Shown in pieces: positions 50,649-58,960 of a DNA stretch of 64,000 bases. Below the pieces are notes generated by a model. That model was not told the origin of the DNA and did not search any database. It saw only the letters and a program-made list of their open reading frames with translations. Made by a program: the position numbers and the translations under genes. The stretch comes from Microbacterium sp. H1-D42 (lineage in GTDB: Bacteria > Actinomycetota > Actinomycetes > Actinomycetales > Microbacteriaceae): assembly GCF_022637555.1 (NCBI RefSeq), contig NZ_CP093342.1:682001-746000 (forward strand), written 5' to 3'. Every line of letters starts with the position of its first letter. Position 1 is the first letter of the stretch.

Positions 50649-51622
50649 CACCCTCCGACCTCCTGGCGCGTCTTCGACTCCCCGTTGTCGCAGCCCCGAT
50701 GTTCCTCGCCTCCGGCCCCGAGCTGGTGATCGCCGCCAGTCGTGCCGGCATCGTCGGGTCGTTCCCGACGCCGAACTGCCGCACCGTCGAGCAGCTCGAT
50801 GACTGGCTGACGCAGATCACGACGGCGCTGGATGCCGAACCGGAGGCTGCGCCGTGGGCGCTGAACCTCATCACCCACTCGACCAACGCCCGACTGGGTG
50901 ACGACCTCGAGATGGTCGCGAAGCACCAGCCGCCGGTCGTCATCACGGCGCTCGGCTCGCCGAAACCGGTCATCGAGACGGTGCATGCGTACGGTGGCAT
51001 CGTGCTCGCCGACGTCGTCTCGCTGAAGCTCGCGCGAAAGGCGGCGGATGCCGGCGCCGACGGCCTGGTGTGCGTCTCGACCGGTGCCGGCGGACACACC
51101 GGCCACCTCTCGCCGCTCTCGTTCATCGCCGCCGTGCGGGCGTCGTTCGACGGCCTCGTGTGCGTCGGTGGCGGGATCGCCACCGGTGCGGGCATCGCCG
51201 GTGCGGTCGCCGCCGGTGCGGATCTCGTCTACATGGGCACCCGCTTCCTCGCTACTCCCGAGAGCATCGCCATCGAGGAGCACAAGCAGATGGTGGTCGA
51301 CAGCGGCATCGACGACCTGGTCGTCTCGGCGGCGGTCACAGGCACCCCGGCGTCGTGGCTGCGTCCGTCGCTGGAGGCCGTCGGCATCGATCCGTCGAGT
51401 GCCGGCGCGATCGACCGCAACTACTCGTCGGAGATGTCGAACATCCGCCGCTGGAAGGACACCTGGGCGGCAGGGCAGGGGCTCGACAACATCAACGCGA
51501 TCGAGACGACCGCCGAGATCGTCGACCGGCTGGAAGTCGAGTACGACGCGGCCTGGCAGCGCGCCGGCCGCGCGCTGAATGTCGGGCCGCCGGATCCGCT
51601 GAGACCGTGGTGCGCTGAGTAG
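50645..51622 (+). CDS. FMN-dependent nitronate-monooxygenase/enoyl-reductase family protein
   Basis: 325 aa TIM barrel. N-terminal VVAAPMFLASGPELVIAASRAGIVGSFP, FMN phosphate motif GAGGHTG at about residue 150 and VCVGGGIATGAGIAGAVAAGADLVYMGTRF. The active-site His of true nitronate monooxygenases is plausibly that in GGHTG. In acyl-CoA catabolic clusters such flavoenzymes often act on enoyl-CoA or ring intermediates, so the nitronate label is by family only. Confidence 0.87.
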   Translation: MTPSDLLARLRLPVVAAPMFLASGPELVIAASRAGIVGSFPTPNCRTVEQLDDWLTQITTALDAEPEAAPWALNLITHSTNARLGDDLEMVAKHQPPVVITALGSPKPVIETVHAYGGIVLADVVSLKLARKAADAGADGLVCVSTGAGGHTGHLSPLSFIAAVRASFDGLVCVGGGIATGAGIAGAVAAGADLVYMGTRFLATPESIAIEEHKQMVVDSGIDDLVVSAAVTGTPASWLRPSLEAVGIDPSSAGAIDRNYSSEMSNIRRWKDTWAAGQGLDNINAIETTAEIVDRLEVEYDAAWQRAGRALNVGPPDPLRPWCAE

Positions 51623-51631
51623 GCTGACGAG

Positions 51632-52558
51632 GTGGCCGCAGACGAGGGCTCCCAGGGGAGCGCGATCGGGACGGCGCTTCTGGCGCTGGGTGATCGCTGG
51701 AACCTGCTGATCCTGCAGCGCGCCTTCGTCCTGCACACCCGACGCTTCGGCGACTGGCGTGACCAGCTGGGACTCAGCGAGTCGACGCTCGCCGCCCGGC
51801 TGAAAGAGATGGTCGCCGCCGGCCTGTTCGAGCGGGTGCCGTACGACGACAACGGCCGCAGTCGCGACGAATACCGGATGACCCCCCGCGCTCTGGAGCT
51901 GTGGAACCTGCTGCTGGCGATCTGGGGCTGGGAGCAGACCGCGCTGGCCGCGGTGGAGGATGCCCCGGTGCTGATGCATGACGTGTGCGGCGGTGCGCTG
52001 AACCCGGTGCTCGGCTGCGGGGTGTGCGGCACCGCCGGCATCACCGCCCGTGACACGAGAGCCGAGCGCGGAGCGCAGGCCGAGTTCGCGCGGATCAGCG
52101 TGCCGCGGCTGCATCGCCGTGCGCAGGAGCCGAGCGGCCCGATCGACCCGATGTCGTACTACCCCGAGACCATGGCGATCCTCGGTGATCGGTGGAGCAC
52201 GGCGATCCTCGCGGCTGCCTTCCTCGGCATCCGCCGGTTCAACGCGTTCAAGGCTGAGCTGGGCATCGCGCAGTCGATCCTCTCGGACCGGCTGCGCCGA
52301 TTCGTCGCCGAGGGCGTGCTGCACGAGCCTGACGAGGCGGGGGAGTACCGACTGACGTCGAAGGGCATGGCGTTCTTCCCTGTCTACGCGGTGCTGGTCG
52401 ACTGGGCGCAGCGCTGGTACGGCGGCGATGCCGCCGATGAACTCACCATCAGCCACGTCGCCTGCGGCAACCGCCTGCAGCCCGTGCTGCTGTGCTCGGA
52501 ATGCGGAGGGCAGCTGACGCGCAAGTCGGTGCACTTCGACTTGCGAGGGTCGGCGTGA
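51632..52558 (+). CDS. Tandem HxlR-type regulator with two winged helices
   Basis: 308 aa formed by two HxlR domains in one chain: ALLALGDRWNLLILQRAF with STLAARLKEMVAAGLFERV, and MAILGDRWSTAILAAAFLG with SILSDRLRRFVAEGVLHE. Each is followed by HxxCGxxLxPVLxCxxCG (about residues 110-130 and 285-300), probably a zinc or redox knuckle. Single-domain HxlR proteins dimerise; here one chain supplies both halves. The GTG start is 9 bp after the flavoenzyme stop. Likely local regulator of the divergent cluster. Confidence 0.88.
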   Translation: MAADEGSQGSAIGTALLALGDRWNLLILQRAFVLHTRRFGDWRDQLGLSESTLAARLKEMVAAGLFERVPYDDNGRSRDEYRMTPRALELWNLLLAIWGWEQTALAAVEDAPVLMHDVCGGALNPVLGCGVCGTAGITARDTRAERGAQAEFARISVPRLHRRAQEPSGPIDPMSYYPETMAILGDRWSTAILAAAFLGIRRFNAFKAELGIAQSILSDRLRRFVAEGVLHEPDEAGEYRLTSKGMAFFPVYAVLVDWAQRWYGGDAADELTISHVACGNRLQPVLLCSECGGQLTRKSVHFDLRGSA

Positions 52559-53565
52559 TCCCACTCAGCGAGGCGCAGCATCGGGCTGCGACCTCTGGTG
52601 AGATGCCGCAGCCCGAGAGCATTCGCGATGGGCTGTGGTCGGTGCCCATGCCGATGCCGGGTGCGCGTCTGGCCTACAACCTCGCCGCGGTCTGCATCGC
52701 GCCGAGTGGTGCTGTCAGCGTCGTCGACCCAGGGTGGGAGGCGCCGGGTTCGGCGGATCTGCTCGACGCCTTCCTGCAGACGCGGGGAGCCCGCATCGAG
52801 GACGTGCAGAACATCATCGTCACGCACGCGCATCCCGATCACATCGGCTCGGCCGAGAGCCTGCGGCAGCGCAGCGGCGCACAGGTCGTGATGCATCGGC
52901 GCGAACAGCAGTCGATCGACGTCGGCGCCACCGGCACGCTGGGACTGAGCGAGCGGATGCGGGAATGGGGCGTCGCAGAGTCGATGACCTCGGTGCTGGT
53001 GGAGCGGATGCATGCGGCCGAGCTCGCCGGCGGTGCGCTGGCGCACGCCGATCTTCTCGTCGACGACGGCGACCTGCTGCCCGTCGAAGGGCTCGAGTGG
53101 AGGGTGCTGCACACGCCGGGGCACACCCCAGGGCACATCTGCCTCGTCGACGCCGAACACGAGCTGATCCTCACCGGAGACCACGTGCTGCCGATGGTGT
53201 TCCCCGGCGTCGGTCTCGGCGCGGATCTGGGCACGAACGCGCCCGACGACTACCTGCGGTCGCTGCGACGGCTGGCGCCTTTCGACGATTTCGAGGTCGT
53301 CCCCGGTCACGGTTACCGGTTCCGCGGGCTTCGCGAGCGGCGGTCGGATGCTGCCGCGCACGCGCTGCAGCGCGCGCAGGAGGTCGAGAAGGTGCTGCGC
53401 GAAGACCCGGGGGCGAGCACCTGGGATGTCGCATCGCGGCTCACCTGGAAGGGCGGGTGGGCGCGCGTGAGCTCGGGATGGATGCTGTACTCAGGGCTCG
53501 TGCAGACGTCGATGTACCGCGAGTTCGTGGCGTCGGACGGCATCGCGCGGCACACCCACGCGTAA
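52555..53565 (+). CDS. Metallo-beta-lactamase-fold hydrolase
   Basis: 336 aa. Zinc motif THAHPDHIG near residue 105, then His in HTPGHTPGH, Asp in LTGDHVL and a final His in VVPGHGYRF, all ligands for a binuclear site. A C-terminal helical region of about 80 aa follows, as in MBL hydrolases of acyl-CoA or lactone catabolism. It starts in a GTGA overlap with the HxlR gene, so both are co-expressed. Thioester or lactone hydrolysis is a guess from context. Confidence 0.88.
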   Translation: MIPLSEAQHRAATSGEMPQPESIRDGLWSVPMPMPGARLAYNLAAVCIAPSGAVSVVDPGWEAPGSADLLDAFLQTRGARIEDVQNIIVTHAHPDHIGSAESLRQRSGAQVVMHRREQQSIDVGATGTLGLSERMREWGVAESMTSVLVERMHAAELAGGALAHADLLVDDGDLLPVEGLEWRVLHTPGHTPGHICLVDAEHELILTGDHVLPMVFPGVGLGADLGTNAPDDYLRSLRRLAPFDDFEVVPGHGYRFRGLRERRSDAAAHALQRAQEVEKVLREDPGASTWDVASRLTWKGGWARVSSGWMLYSGLVQTSMYREFVASDGIARHTHA

Positions 53566-53576
53566 GCTCGAACGTT

Positions 53577-54116
53577 ATGGCAATAGGCGCGATGATCCAC
53601 ACGTTCGATGTGCAGCTGGCCGACGTCGATCGCGGGGTCTACGACGAGCTCACGCTGCGGCTCGCACGGCACCCGTCCGAGACCGACGCCTACATGCTCA
53701 CCCGTCTGCTGGCCTACTGCCTCGAATTCGAGGAGGGCATCGCCTTCACCGAGGGCGTCGCCGCCACCGACGAGCCGGCCGTGCTCGTGCGCGATCTCAC
53801 CGGTCGCGTGACCGCATGGATCGAGGTGGGAGCGCCGGACGCCACCCGCCTGCACTACGGCAGCAAGCTCGCCGACCGCACCACGATCTACACCTACCGC
53901 GAGCCCACGAAGGTGCTCGCGCAGTGGGCGGGCAAGACCATTCACGACGCGGATGCCATCGTGCTGCACAGCTTCGATCCTGGTTTCCTCGATGACGCCG
54001 CGGCAGCGCTCGCGCGCCGCAACACCATGACGCTCTCGCGCACCGAGGGGCAGCTGTACCTCGAGCTGAACGGCACGCCCCTGAGCTCAGCCGTGCACGA
54101 CTTCCCAATCCAGTAG
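53577..54116 (+). CDS. YaeQ-family protein
   Basis: 179 aa, full length. N-terminal IHTFDVQLADVDRGVYDELTLRLARHPSETDAYMLTRLLAYC and central WIEVGAPDATRLHYGSKLADRTTIYTY match YaeQ, which has a PD-(D/E)XK nuclease-like fold (the Glu in WIEVG and Lys in SKLA). The biological role is unclear; RfaH-related claims for E. coli YaeQ are old. taagct at 53563-53568 shortly before the ATG suggests a leaderless mRNA. Confidence 0.9.
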   Translation: MAIGAMIHTFDVQLADVDRGVYDELTLRLARHPSETDAYMLTRLLAYCLEFEEGIAFTEGVAATDEPAVLVRDLTGRVTAWIEVGAPDATRLHYGSKLADRTTIYTYREPTKVLAQWAGKTIHDADAIVLHSFDPGFLDDAAAALARRNTMTLSRTEGQLYLELNGTPLSSAVHDFPIQ

Positions 54117-54145
54117 TCGGAGCCAGAACTGGTGGTCGTTCGGGC

Positions 54146-55537
54146 TCACGGGGTCGCGGCGACCGTGGCATCCGATTCGGCGGTCTCGACGGGATTGCGG
54201 CGAATGCCGATCCACGACACGACGCCGCCAGTCGCGAACAGCGCGGCGGTGACCACGGCGGCGCTGTGGAAGCCGTCGAGGTCGAGCATGCCGCCGACGA
54301 TCGTCGAGAGCATCGCCACCACGATCAGGCCGGCCACGCGCGAGATCGCGTTGTTCACCGCCGAGGCGATGCCGGAGTGGTCGGCGTCGATCGCGCCCAG
54401 GATCGCCGAGGTCAGTGGGGCGACGGTGAGCGAGAGTCCGAGGCCGAGCACGATCATCGCCGGCAGCACCTGCCACCAGTAGCTGAAGTCCTCGTCGACC
54501 GTGAGCAGCAGCATGGCCCCGACGGCCATCAGCAGCGGACCGACCGTCATGAACAGGCGCGGCCCGAGCCGTCCCGCCAGCCCTCCGACGCGCGAGCTGA
54601 GCAGGATCATCAGGATGGTGATCGGCAGGCTCGCGAGCCCTGCCGCGGTCGCGCTGAGGCCGGCGCCCTGCTGCAGGTACACGCTGACGACGAACCCGTT
54701 CAGTGACAGCGCCGCGTAGACGAACAGCGTCGCCAGGTTGCCCCAGCCGAAATTGCGCACGCGGAACAGCGAGAGCGGCATCATCGGCGCGGCCTCGGTG
54801 CGCTGGCGCAGCAGGAACAGCGCGAACAGGACCACACCGCCGACCGCGGGGATCCAGATGGCCGGTGATCCCCACCCCAGATCGGGCTGTTCGATCAGTG
54901 CGAAGACGACGGCGCCGAGGCCCACCGCGCACAGTGCTCCGCTGAGCCAGTCCACCCGGCCGCCGCGGGGATGCTCGGGCAGATGCAGCCGGCCGAGCAG
55001 CACCAAGGTCACCGCGATCGGTATGACGTTGATCAGGAAGACGAAGCGCCAGGACAGGAAGTCGACGAACAGCCCTCCCATCAGCGGGCCGACGACCATC
55101 GCACCGGTCGTGAAGGCGGTCCAGATGCCGATGGCACTTGATTGCAGCTCTCCGCGCATGGTCGCGGTGATGAGGGCAAGCGAGCTCGGCACCAGCAGCG
55201 CTCCCGCCGCCCCCTGTGCGGCGCGCGAGATGATGAGGGTCAGCGGGTCGAGCGCCGCGGCCACCGCGACCGACGAGATGCCGAAGGCAATCAGGCCGAT
55301 CCGCATGATGAGCACCCGGCCGTACGCATCCGAGAGCGAGCCCGCGAGCAGGATCAGCGCGCTGAGGGTGATGAGATAGGCATCCACCGCCCACTGCTGC
55401 GTCGTGATGCCGCCGCCGAGATCCGCGCTGATCGCGGGCAGGGCGACGGTGACCACGGTTCCGTCCAGGAACGTGACGAACGAGGCGATGATCGCGATCG
55501 TGACGACCAGTCGCTGCAGCGGCGCGAACGAAGGCAC
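54146..55537 (-). CDS. MFS drug-exporter-like transporter, 14 TM (DHA2)
   Basis: 463 aa. SFVTFLDGTVVTVALPAIS (motif D1 region), GSLSDAYGRVLIMRIG (motif A), LTLIISRAAQGAAGALLVPSSLALI and AVNNAISRVAGLIVVAML. About 14 hydrophobic segments without soluble domains. Probably proton-driven efflux of an organic compound; no adjacent regulator, so the substrate is unknown. A weaker Arg motif than the MFS half of the patatin fusion earlier in the window. Confidence 0.9.
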   Translation of the reverse strand: MPSFAPLQRLVVTIAIIASFVTFLDGTVVTVALPAISADLGGGITTQQWAVDAYLITLSALILLAGSLSDAYGRVLIMRIGLIAFGISSVAVAAALDPLTLIISRAAQGAAGALLVPSSLALITATMRGELQSSAIGIWTAFTTGAMVVGPLMGGLFVDFLSWRFVFLINVIPIAVTLVLLGRLHLPEHPRGGRVDWLSGALCAVGLGAVVFALIEQPDLGWGSPAIWIPAVGGVVLFALFLLRQRTEAAPMMPLSLFRVRNFGWGNLATLFVYAALSLNGFVVSVYLQQGAGLSATAAGLASLPITILMILLSSRVGGLAGRLGPRLFMTVGPLLMAVGAMLLLTVDEDFSYWWQVLPAMIVLGLGLSLTVAPLTSAILGAIDADHSGIASAVNNAISRVAGLIVVAMLSTIVGGMLDLDGFHSAAVVTAALFATGGVVSWIGIRRNPVETAESDATVAATP

Positions 55538-55653
55538 AGCCTGAGACTACTCCCGGCCATCGACGCGGGGGCCGCACGGGCGTAGCCTGGCGTCAGGCGG
55601 GACGACCTGCCCCGCTCTGAGTCGGTGCGAGCCGAAGACGGAGGCGGTGCGCG

Positions 55654-56055
55654 GTGGACGCGATGATGATGGATGCCATGGCATCTGAGATGAAGATGCC
55701 AGGCACGGAGATGATGGACATGCAGGTCTGGCAGGCCTGTATGGATGCCTGTTCGGCGTGCGAACAGGCGTGCACGGTCTGCTCGACGCAGATGATGGAC
55801 TGCAGCGTCGCCTGCATGAACTGCGCAGACATGTGCAACACGATGATGCGCTCGATGATGCGAATGCAGGGGATGACCCCGGCCTCGATGATGGCCATGC
55901 TCGACGCGTGCATCGCGATGTGCCAGATGTGCATGGACGAGTGCATGCCGCACGCCGAGCACGACGAGGTCTGCCGGATGTGCGCTCAGGCGTGCAAGGC
56001 CTGCATGGACGCCTGCATGGCCGTGCGCGAATCGATGATGAAGATGGCGTCCTGA
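55654..56055 (+). CDS. Four-helix-bundle copper-storage-like protein, very rich in Met and Cys
   Basis: 133 aa. The spacing of CxxxC-type pairs (CMDACSACEQACTVC, CSVACMNCADMC, CIAMCQMCMDEC, CRMCAQACKACMDAC) matches Csp/DUF326 proteins, in which Cys side chains line a four-helix bundle and bind many Cu(I). I count 18 Cys and about 34 Met in 133 residues. There is no signal peptide or Tat motif, so it resembles the cytosolic Csp3 type. The GTG start has GGAGG nine bases upstream. No CueR/CsoR or copper pump gene is adjacent. Confidence 0.87.
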   Translation: MDAMMMDAMASEMKMPGTEMMDMQVWQACMDACSACEQACTVCSTQMMDCSVACMNCADMCNTMMRSMMRMQGMTPASMMAMLDACIAMCQMCMDECMPHAEHDEVCRMCAQACKACMDACMAVRESMMKMAS

Positions 56056-56083
56056 CGCGGCACCAGGACCTTGATGCCGCCGG

Positions 56084-56521
56084 TCAGCTGATCGGCTCCA
56101 GCACGAAGACCGGGATCACACGTTCGGTCTTCTGCTGGTACTCCTCGTAGTGCGGCCACACCGCGTTCGCGCGCGCCCACCACTGCGAGCGCTCGTCGCC
56201 GTCGAGCTCGCGCGCGACGTAGTCGGCGACCTCTTCGCCGTCCTGCAACTCGACATGCGCGTTCTTCTTCATGTTCCAGTACCAGGCGGGATGCTCCGGC
56301 GCGCCGCCGCGCGACGCGACGACCGCGTACTCGCCGTCGTGCTCCACGCGCATCAGCGCGGTCTTGCGCAGGCCGCCGGTCTTGGCGCCCACCGTGGTCA
56401 GGACGATGACGGGCTTGCCCTGCATTTCGTTCGCCTCAGCGCCGCGCGACGCCTCGAACGTCTCGGCCTGCGTGCGTGCCCACTCCGATGTGCTGGGAAG
56501 ATACTCTCCGTGCAATGGCAT
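56084..56521 (-). CDS. Deazaflavin (F420)-dependent nitroreductase/quinone reductase, Ddn family
   Basis: 145 aa split-barrel protein. [50 protein letters not shown] is the family core with the F420-binding Lys/Thr/Gly and the PAWYWN block. Expected to use F420H2 to reduce quinones or nitro compounds at the membrane face. This implies F420 biosynthesis in the host, common in actinobacteria. Confidence 0.92.
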   Translation of the reverse strand: MPLHGEYLPSTSEWARTQAETFEASRGAEANEMQGKPVIVLTTVGAKTGGLRKTALMRVEHDGEYAVVASRGGAPEHPAWYWNMKKNAHVELQDGEEVADYVARELDGDERSQWWARANAVWPHYEEYQQKTERVIPVFVLEPIS

Positions 56522-56556
56522 GGTTCGAGCCTAACCCGACTGTCAGCCGTGGGCTC

Positions 56557-56931
56557 TCAGCGTGCGACGTTGTACTGCACGACGTTGTACTGCACGACGT
56601 TGTACTGCGCGCCGCCGATCGCCAGCACACCGTAGGCGTCGTGCAGCGCGACGGGCGTGCCGGCGGCAGCTTCCAGCGCCGCGCCGCCCGCGTTCCAGAT
56701 GACGTGCAGGTCGCCGTCGAGAGTGCGCAGCTGCAGGACGCCGGATGCTGCATCAACAGCATCCACGATGGCATCCACCCACCCGAGCGGCGTCGCCGAT
56801 GCCATCCGCGCCTGGATCAGGTGCAGCGCGTGGCCAGGGGCATATGAGGAGCAGACGTCGCCGAACTCGCACATGCACGCCGCACGCTCACGCACCTCGA
56901 GGGGCGAAAGGCGAGTCAGTGGCGTGTTCAC
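56557..56931 (-). CDS. Hypothetical protein with C-terminal QYNVV repeats
   Basis: 124 aa, no recognised family. The N-terminus has three Cys within nine residues (ACMCEFGDVCSSYAPGHALH), possibly a metal or redox site; the middle is a small alpha/beta domain (GVLQLRTLDGDLHVIWNAGG). The C-terminus is three near-identical pentapeptides, AQYNVV-QYNVV-QYNVAR, encoded by a 15-bp tandem repeat. Coding bias agrees with the neighbours. The ATG at 56931 lies seven bases after an AGGACT-type site. Confidence 0.7.
   Translation of the reverse strand: MNTPLTRLSPLEVRERAACMCEFGDVCSSYAPGHALHLIQARMASATPLGWVDAIVDAVDAASGVLQLRTLDGDLHVIWNAGGAALEAAAGTPVALHDAYGVLAIGGAQYNVVQYNVVQYNVAR
56566..56610. repeat. 15-bp tandem repeat, three units, in frame
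   Basis: Unit gacgttgtactgcac at 56566, 56581 and 56596 (third with gcgc ending). It keeps the reading frame of the hypothetical gene, adding QYNVV per unit. Likely to vary in copy number between strains. Confidence 0.85.
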
Positions 56932-57042
56932 GGGAGTCCTCCTCAGGAATCGGATTCTCCGAGGCTACGTCCGGTTCGCGCTGCGGTCGATCTGCGCCGA
57001 AATGCGGCGAAACACAGCCGCCTCAGTCAAGGTCAGCAGCAG

Positions 57043-57402
57043 TCACAAGGTCAGCAGCAGGATGGCGCCGGTCACCGCGAGTCCGATGCCGATGCCAACG
57101 GCGATGCCGCGAGCCTGGCGGATCAGCAGCAGCACCAGCATCGCGAAGGCCAGGATTCCCAGCGGCCACGCCATCAGCTGCACGGTGCTCTGCGGTCCCG
57201 CGAACGGAAGGGCGAACGACGAGAACCCCATCCACCCCGCAGCGATGAGCACGCCGATCACGACCGACCAGACCCGCTTGCGCATCGGCACTGGAGGCAG
57301 TGCTCCATTCCAGCCATTGCGGGCCCGCGTGCGCGATTCGCTCGTCGCGGGCGTGGTGCTGCCGGCGGGTGTGGTGCGGTCAGTGGGCGCGGAGGTGTCC
57401 AT
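57043..57402 (-). CDS. Small membrane protein, about three TM
   Basis: 119 aa. A Thr/Ser/Pro-rich N-terminal tail is followed by MRKRVWSVVIGVLIAAGWMGFSS (TM1), a loop with FAGPQ, TVQLMAWPLGILAFAMLVLLLI (TM2) and GIAVGIGIGLAVTGAILLLTL (TM3). No family recognised. The ATG at 57402 is preferred over 57438 because the tail pattern begins there; neither has a strong ribosome site. Confidence 0.7.
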   Translation of the reverse strand: MDTSAPTDRTTPAGSTTPATSESRTRARNGWNGALPPVPMRKRVWSVVIGVLIAAGWMGFSSFALPFAGPQSTVQLMAWPLGILAFAMLVLLLIRQARGIAVGIGIGLAVTGAILLLTL

Positions 57403-57505
57403 GATGTTCTCAGTCTGACTGGCGCGGCGATGCGGCACCTGAGAGCCGCGGACGTCGCGCCGGGTGTACGCTCGTCGGATGCATTCGGAGCAGGAGAAGG
57501 TGATC

Positions 57506-57526
57506 GTCGGCGCATCTCGCGCCGAC
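57506..57526 (+). other. Leader hairpin upstream of the FBP gene
   Basis: gtcggcgc, five-base loop, gcgccgac. A second hairpin, gccgcc-tgactc-ggcggc, is at 57618-57635. Between them a 25-codon ORF (GTG 57549 to TGA 57626) encodes a peptide ending FLLLFFAA. This 250-bp stretch between genes may be a regulated leader; only the structures are seen. Confidence 0.35.
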
Positions 57527-57652
57527 GGCAGAGGCTGACGATCAGCCGGTGGCGGACCCCGTCACCGGGCATTCGTCGCACCCGGCATCCGATCGGGCCT
57601 TCCTTCTCCTCTTCTTCGCCGCCTGACTCGGCGGCCGTACCGAAAGCACCTC

Positions 57653-58135
57653 ATGCTCCCTCTTGACGAGCGCGCCATCCGCGCGTCCTTCATCAACGCC
57701 TCCCGCAAGGAGGTCTCGGTCCTGAACCTGCCCGCAGGGTTCGACGAGATCGACTTCGACCGGCTCGACTTCCTCGGCTGGTTCGACCCGAAGCTGCCCA
57801 AGCGCGCCTACGTCATCGCCATCGTCGACGACAAGCCGGTCGGCGTGGTGCTGCAGCGCACCGATCAGCGCACGGCGGCCAGGGCGCAGTGCTCGTGGTG
57901 CGACGACGTGACGCTCCGCAACGACGTGCAGTTCTTCTCGGCACGCAAGGCCGGACCCGCTGGACGCAACGGCGACAGCATCGGCACCCTGATCTGCGAG
58001 AACTTCGGCTGCTCCGACAACGTGCGCCGGCTGCCTCCGCTCGCCTACGAGGGCTACGACAGAGAACTCGCTCGAGACATGCGGATGCTGCGACTGCGCG
58101 AGCACGTCGCGGCGTTCCTGCACGAGGTGGGCTGA
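57653..58135 (+). CDS. FBP/FusB-like elongation factor G-binding domain protein
   Basis: 160 aa. DERAIRASFINASRKEVSVLNLP, then FLGWFDPKLPKRAYVI and the C-terminal treble-clef zinc finger with CSWC at about residues 80-83 and C(x5)C in ICENFGCSD. FusB proteins bind EF-G and free stalled ribosomes, giving fusidic-acid resistance in staphylococci; actinobacterial homologues are chromosomal and their role is less clear. The hairpin-containing leader upstream would fit translation-sensitive control. Confidence 0.88.
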   Translation: MLPLDERAIRASFINASRKEVSVLNLPAGFDEIDFDRLDFLGWFDPKLPKRAYVIAIVDDKPVGVVLQRTDQRTAARAQCSWCDDVTLRNDVQFFSARKAGPAGRNGDSIGTLICENFGCSDNVRRLPPLAYEGYDRELARDMRMLRLREHVAAFLHEVG

Positions 58136-58144
58136 CCGCCGGAC

Positions 58145-58960
58145 TCAGGTCGTGGAGCGCGCGTGGGCGAGCGCGGGCGCTGACAGCTGCTTCGACAGAT
58201 CCTGGAACACGGCCACGCTGCGTGCCCCGGGCCAATCAGCCGGCAGCAGCTCGGGTGCGAGCCCGGGATCGACGTAGGGCAGCACTCGCCAGCTGTCGAT
58301 CAGGCGCACGTAGGCGTCGAAGGGCTGCGACTGATCGAGTGCGTCGGTGGATGCCAGGAAGCGGTCGTGCTCGGCGCGCAGCGCCGTCAGGTCCCACCAG
58401 TCGGCCACGGCTTCGGCCAGCGGGCGCGGCGGTACAGGGTCGGACGTGCGGAACAGGGTGGCGAACTCGCGCGCAGCGACCTCGACGAGCAGCTCTTCGA
58501 CCTCGTCGGCCAGGTGGCCAGGCACGATCCACAGTCCAGGGGCGATGGAGCCGGCCCCCAGGAACAGCAGACGCCGGCGCAATTGGTGGCGCACGTCTCG
58601 CCTGGTCTCGGGGATGGTGGCTGATATCAGCATCCACTCGTCGCCCCGCGCCATCGTGCGCACCTGGAAGATGCGCCGGTCACCGCGCTCGAGCATCGAC
58701 ATCGCCGCCGGGTTGAGCGCGTAGCCGCGCGTCGCCGTCGGCAGCAGCAGACCTTTCTGCTTGATGCGGGCGATCGCGGTGCGCGCCTGCGGGGCGGGGA
58801 TGCCGAGCTCACCGCCCAGTCGAACCAGCGCCGCCGATGAGATCTCGCCGCCGAGCGGACGCAGGTACAGCCCGATCACCGTGCGCAGCAGCGAGGTGGC
58901 GCTGCCCGGTCGCGCCTCGATGTCATCGAGCACAGATCCCGCAGGTGAAAGTGCGGTCAT
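58145..58960 (-). CDS. PaaX-family transcriptional regulator
   Basis: 271 aa. An N-terminal winged helix (SLLRTVIGLYLRPLGGEISSAALVRLGGELG, IARIKQKGLLL) and the PaaX middle and C-terminal domains (GDEWMLISATIPETRRDVRHQLRRRLLFLGAGSIAPGLWIVP). PaaX classically represses phenylacetate genes by sensing phenylacetyl-CoA; here it is the last gene of a kynurenine operon (ATGA overlap with kynU), so its ligand may be kynurenine, anthranilate or a CoA ester. Confidence 0.9.
   Translation of the reverse strand: MTALSPAGSVLDDIEARPGSATSLLRTVIGLYLRPLGGEISSAALVRLGGELGIPAPQARTAIARIKQKGLLLPTATRGYALNPAAMSMLERGDRRIFQVRTMARGDEWMLISATIPETRRDVRHQLRRRLLFLGAGSIAPGLWIVPGHLADEVEELLVEVAAREFATLFRTSDPVPPRPLAEAVADWWDLTALRAEHDRFLASTDALDQSQPFDAYVRLIDSWRVLPYVDPGLAPELLPADWPGARSVAVFQDLSKQLSAPALAHARSTT

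Noticed and set aside
51048..51622. Arg-rich plus-strand frames inside the flavoenzyme gene
   Set aside because: Out-of-frame shadows of the FMN-binding protein.
50423..52564. 713-codon minus-strand frame across flavoenzyme and HxlR genes
   Set aside because: Shadow; the plus strand carries three coupled genes with recognisable families.
56566..56610. Three spaced repeats considered as a CRISPR remnant
   Set aside because: Units are directly adjacent without spacers and keep a protein reading frame.
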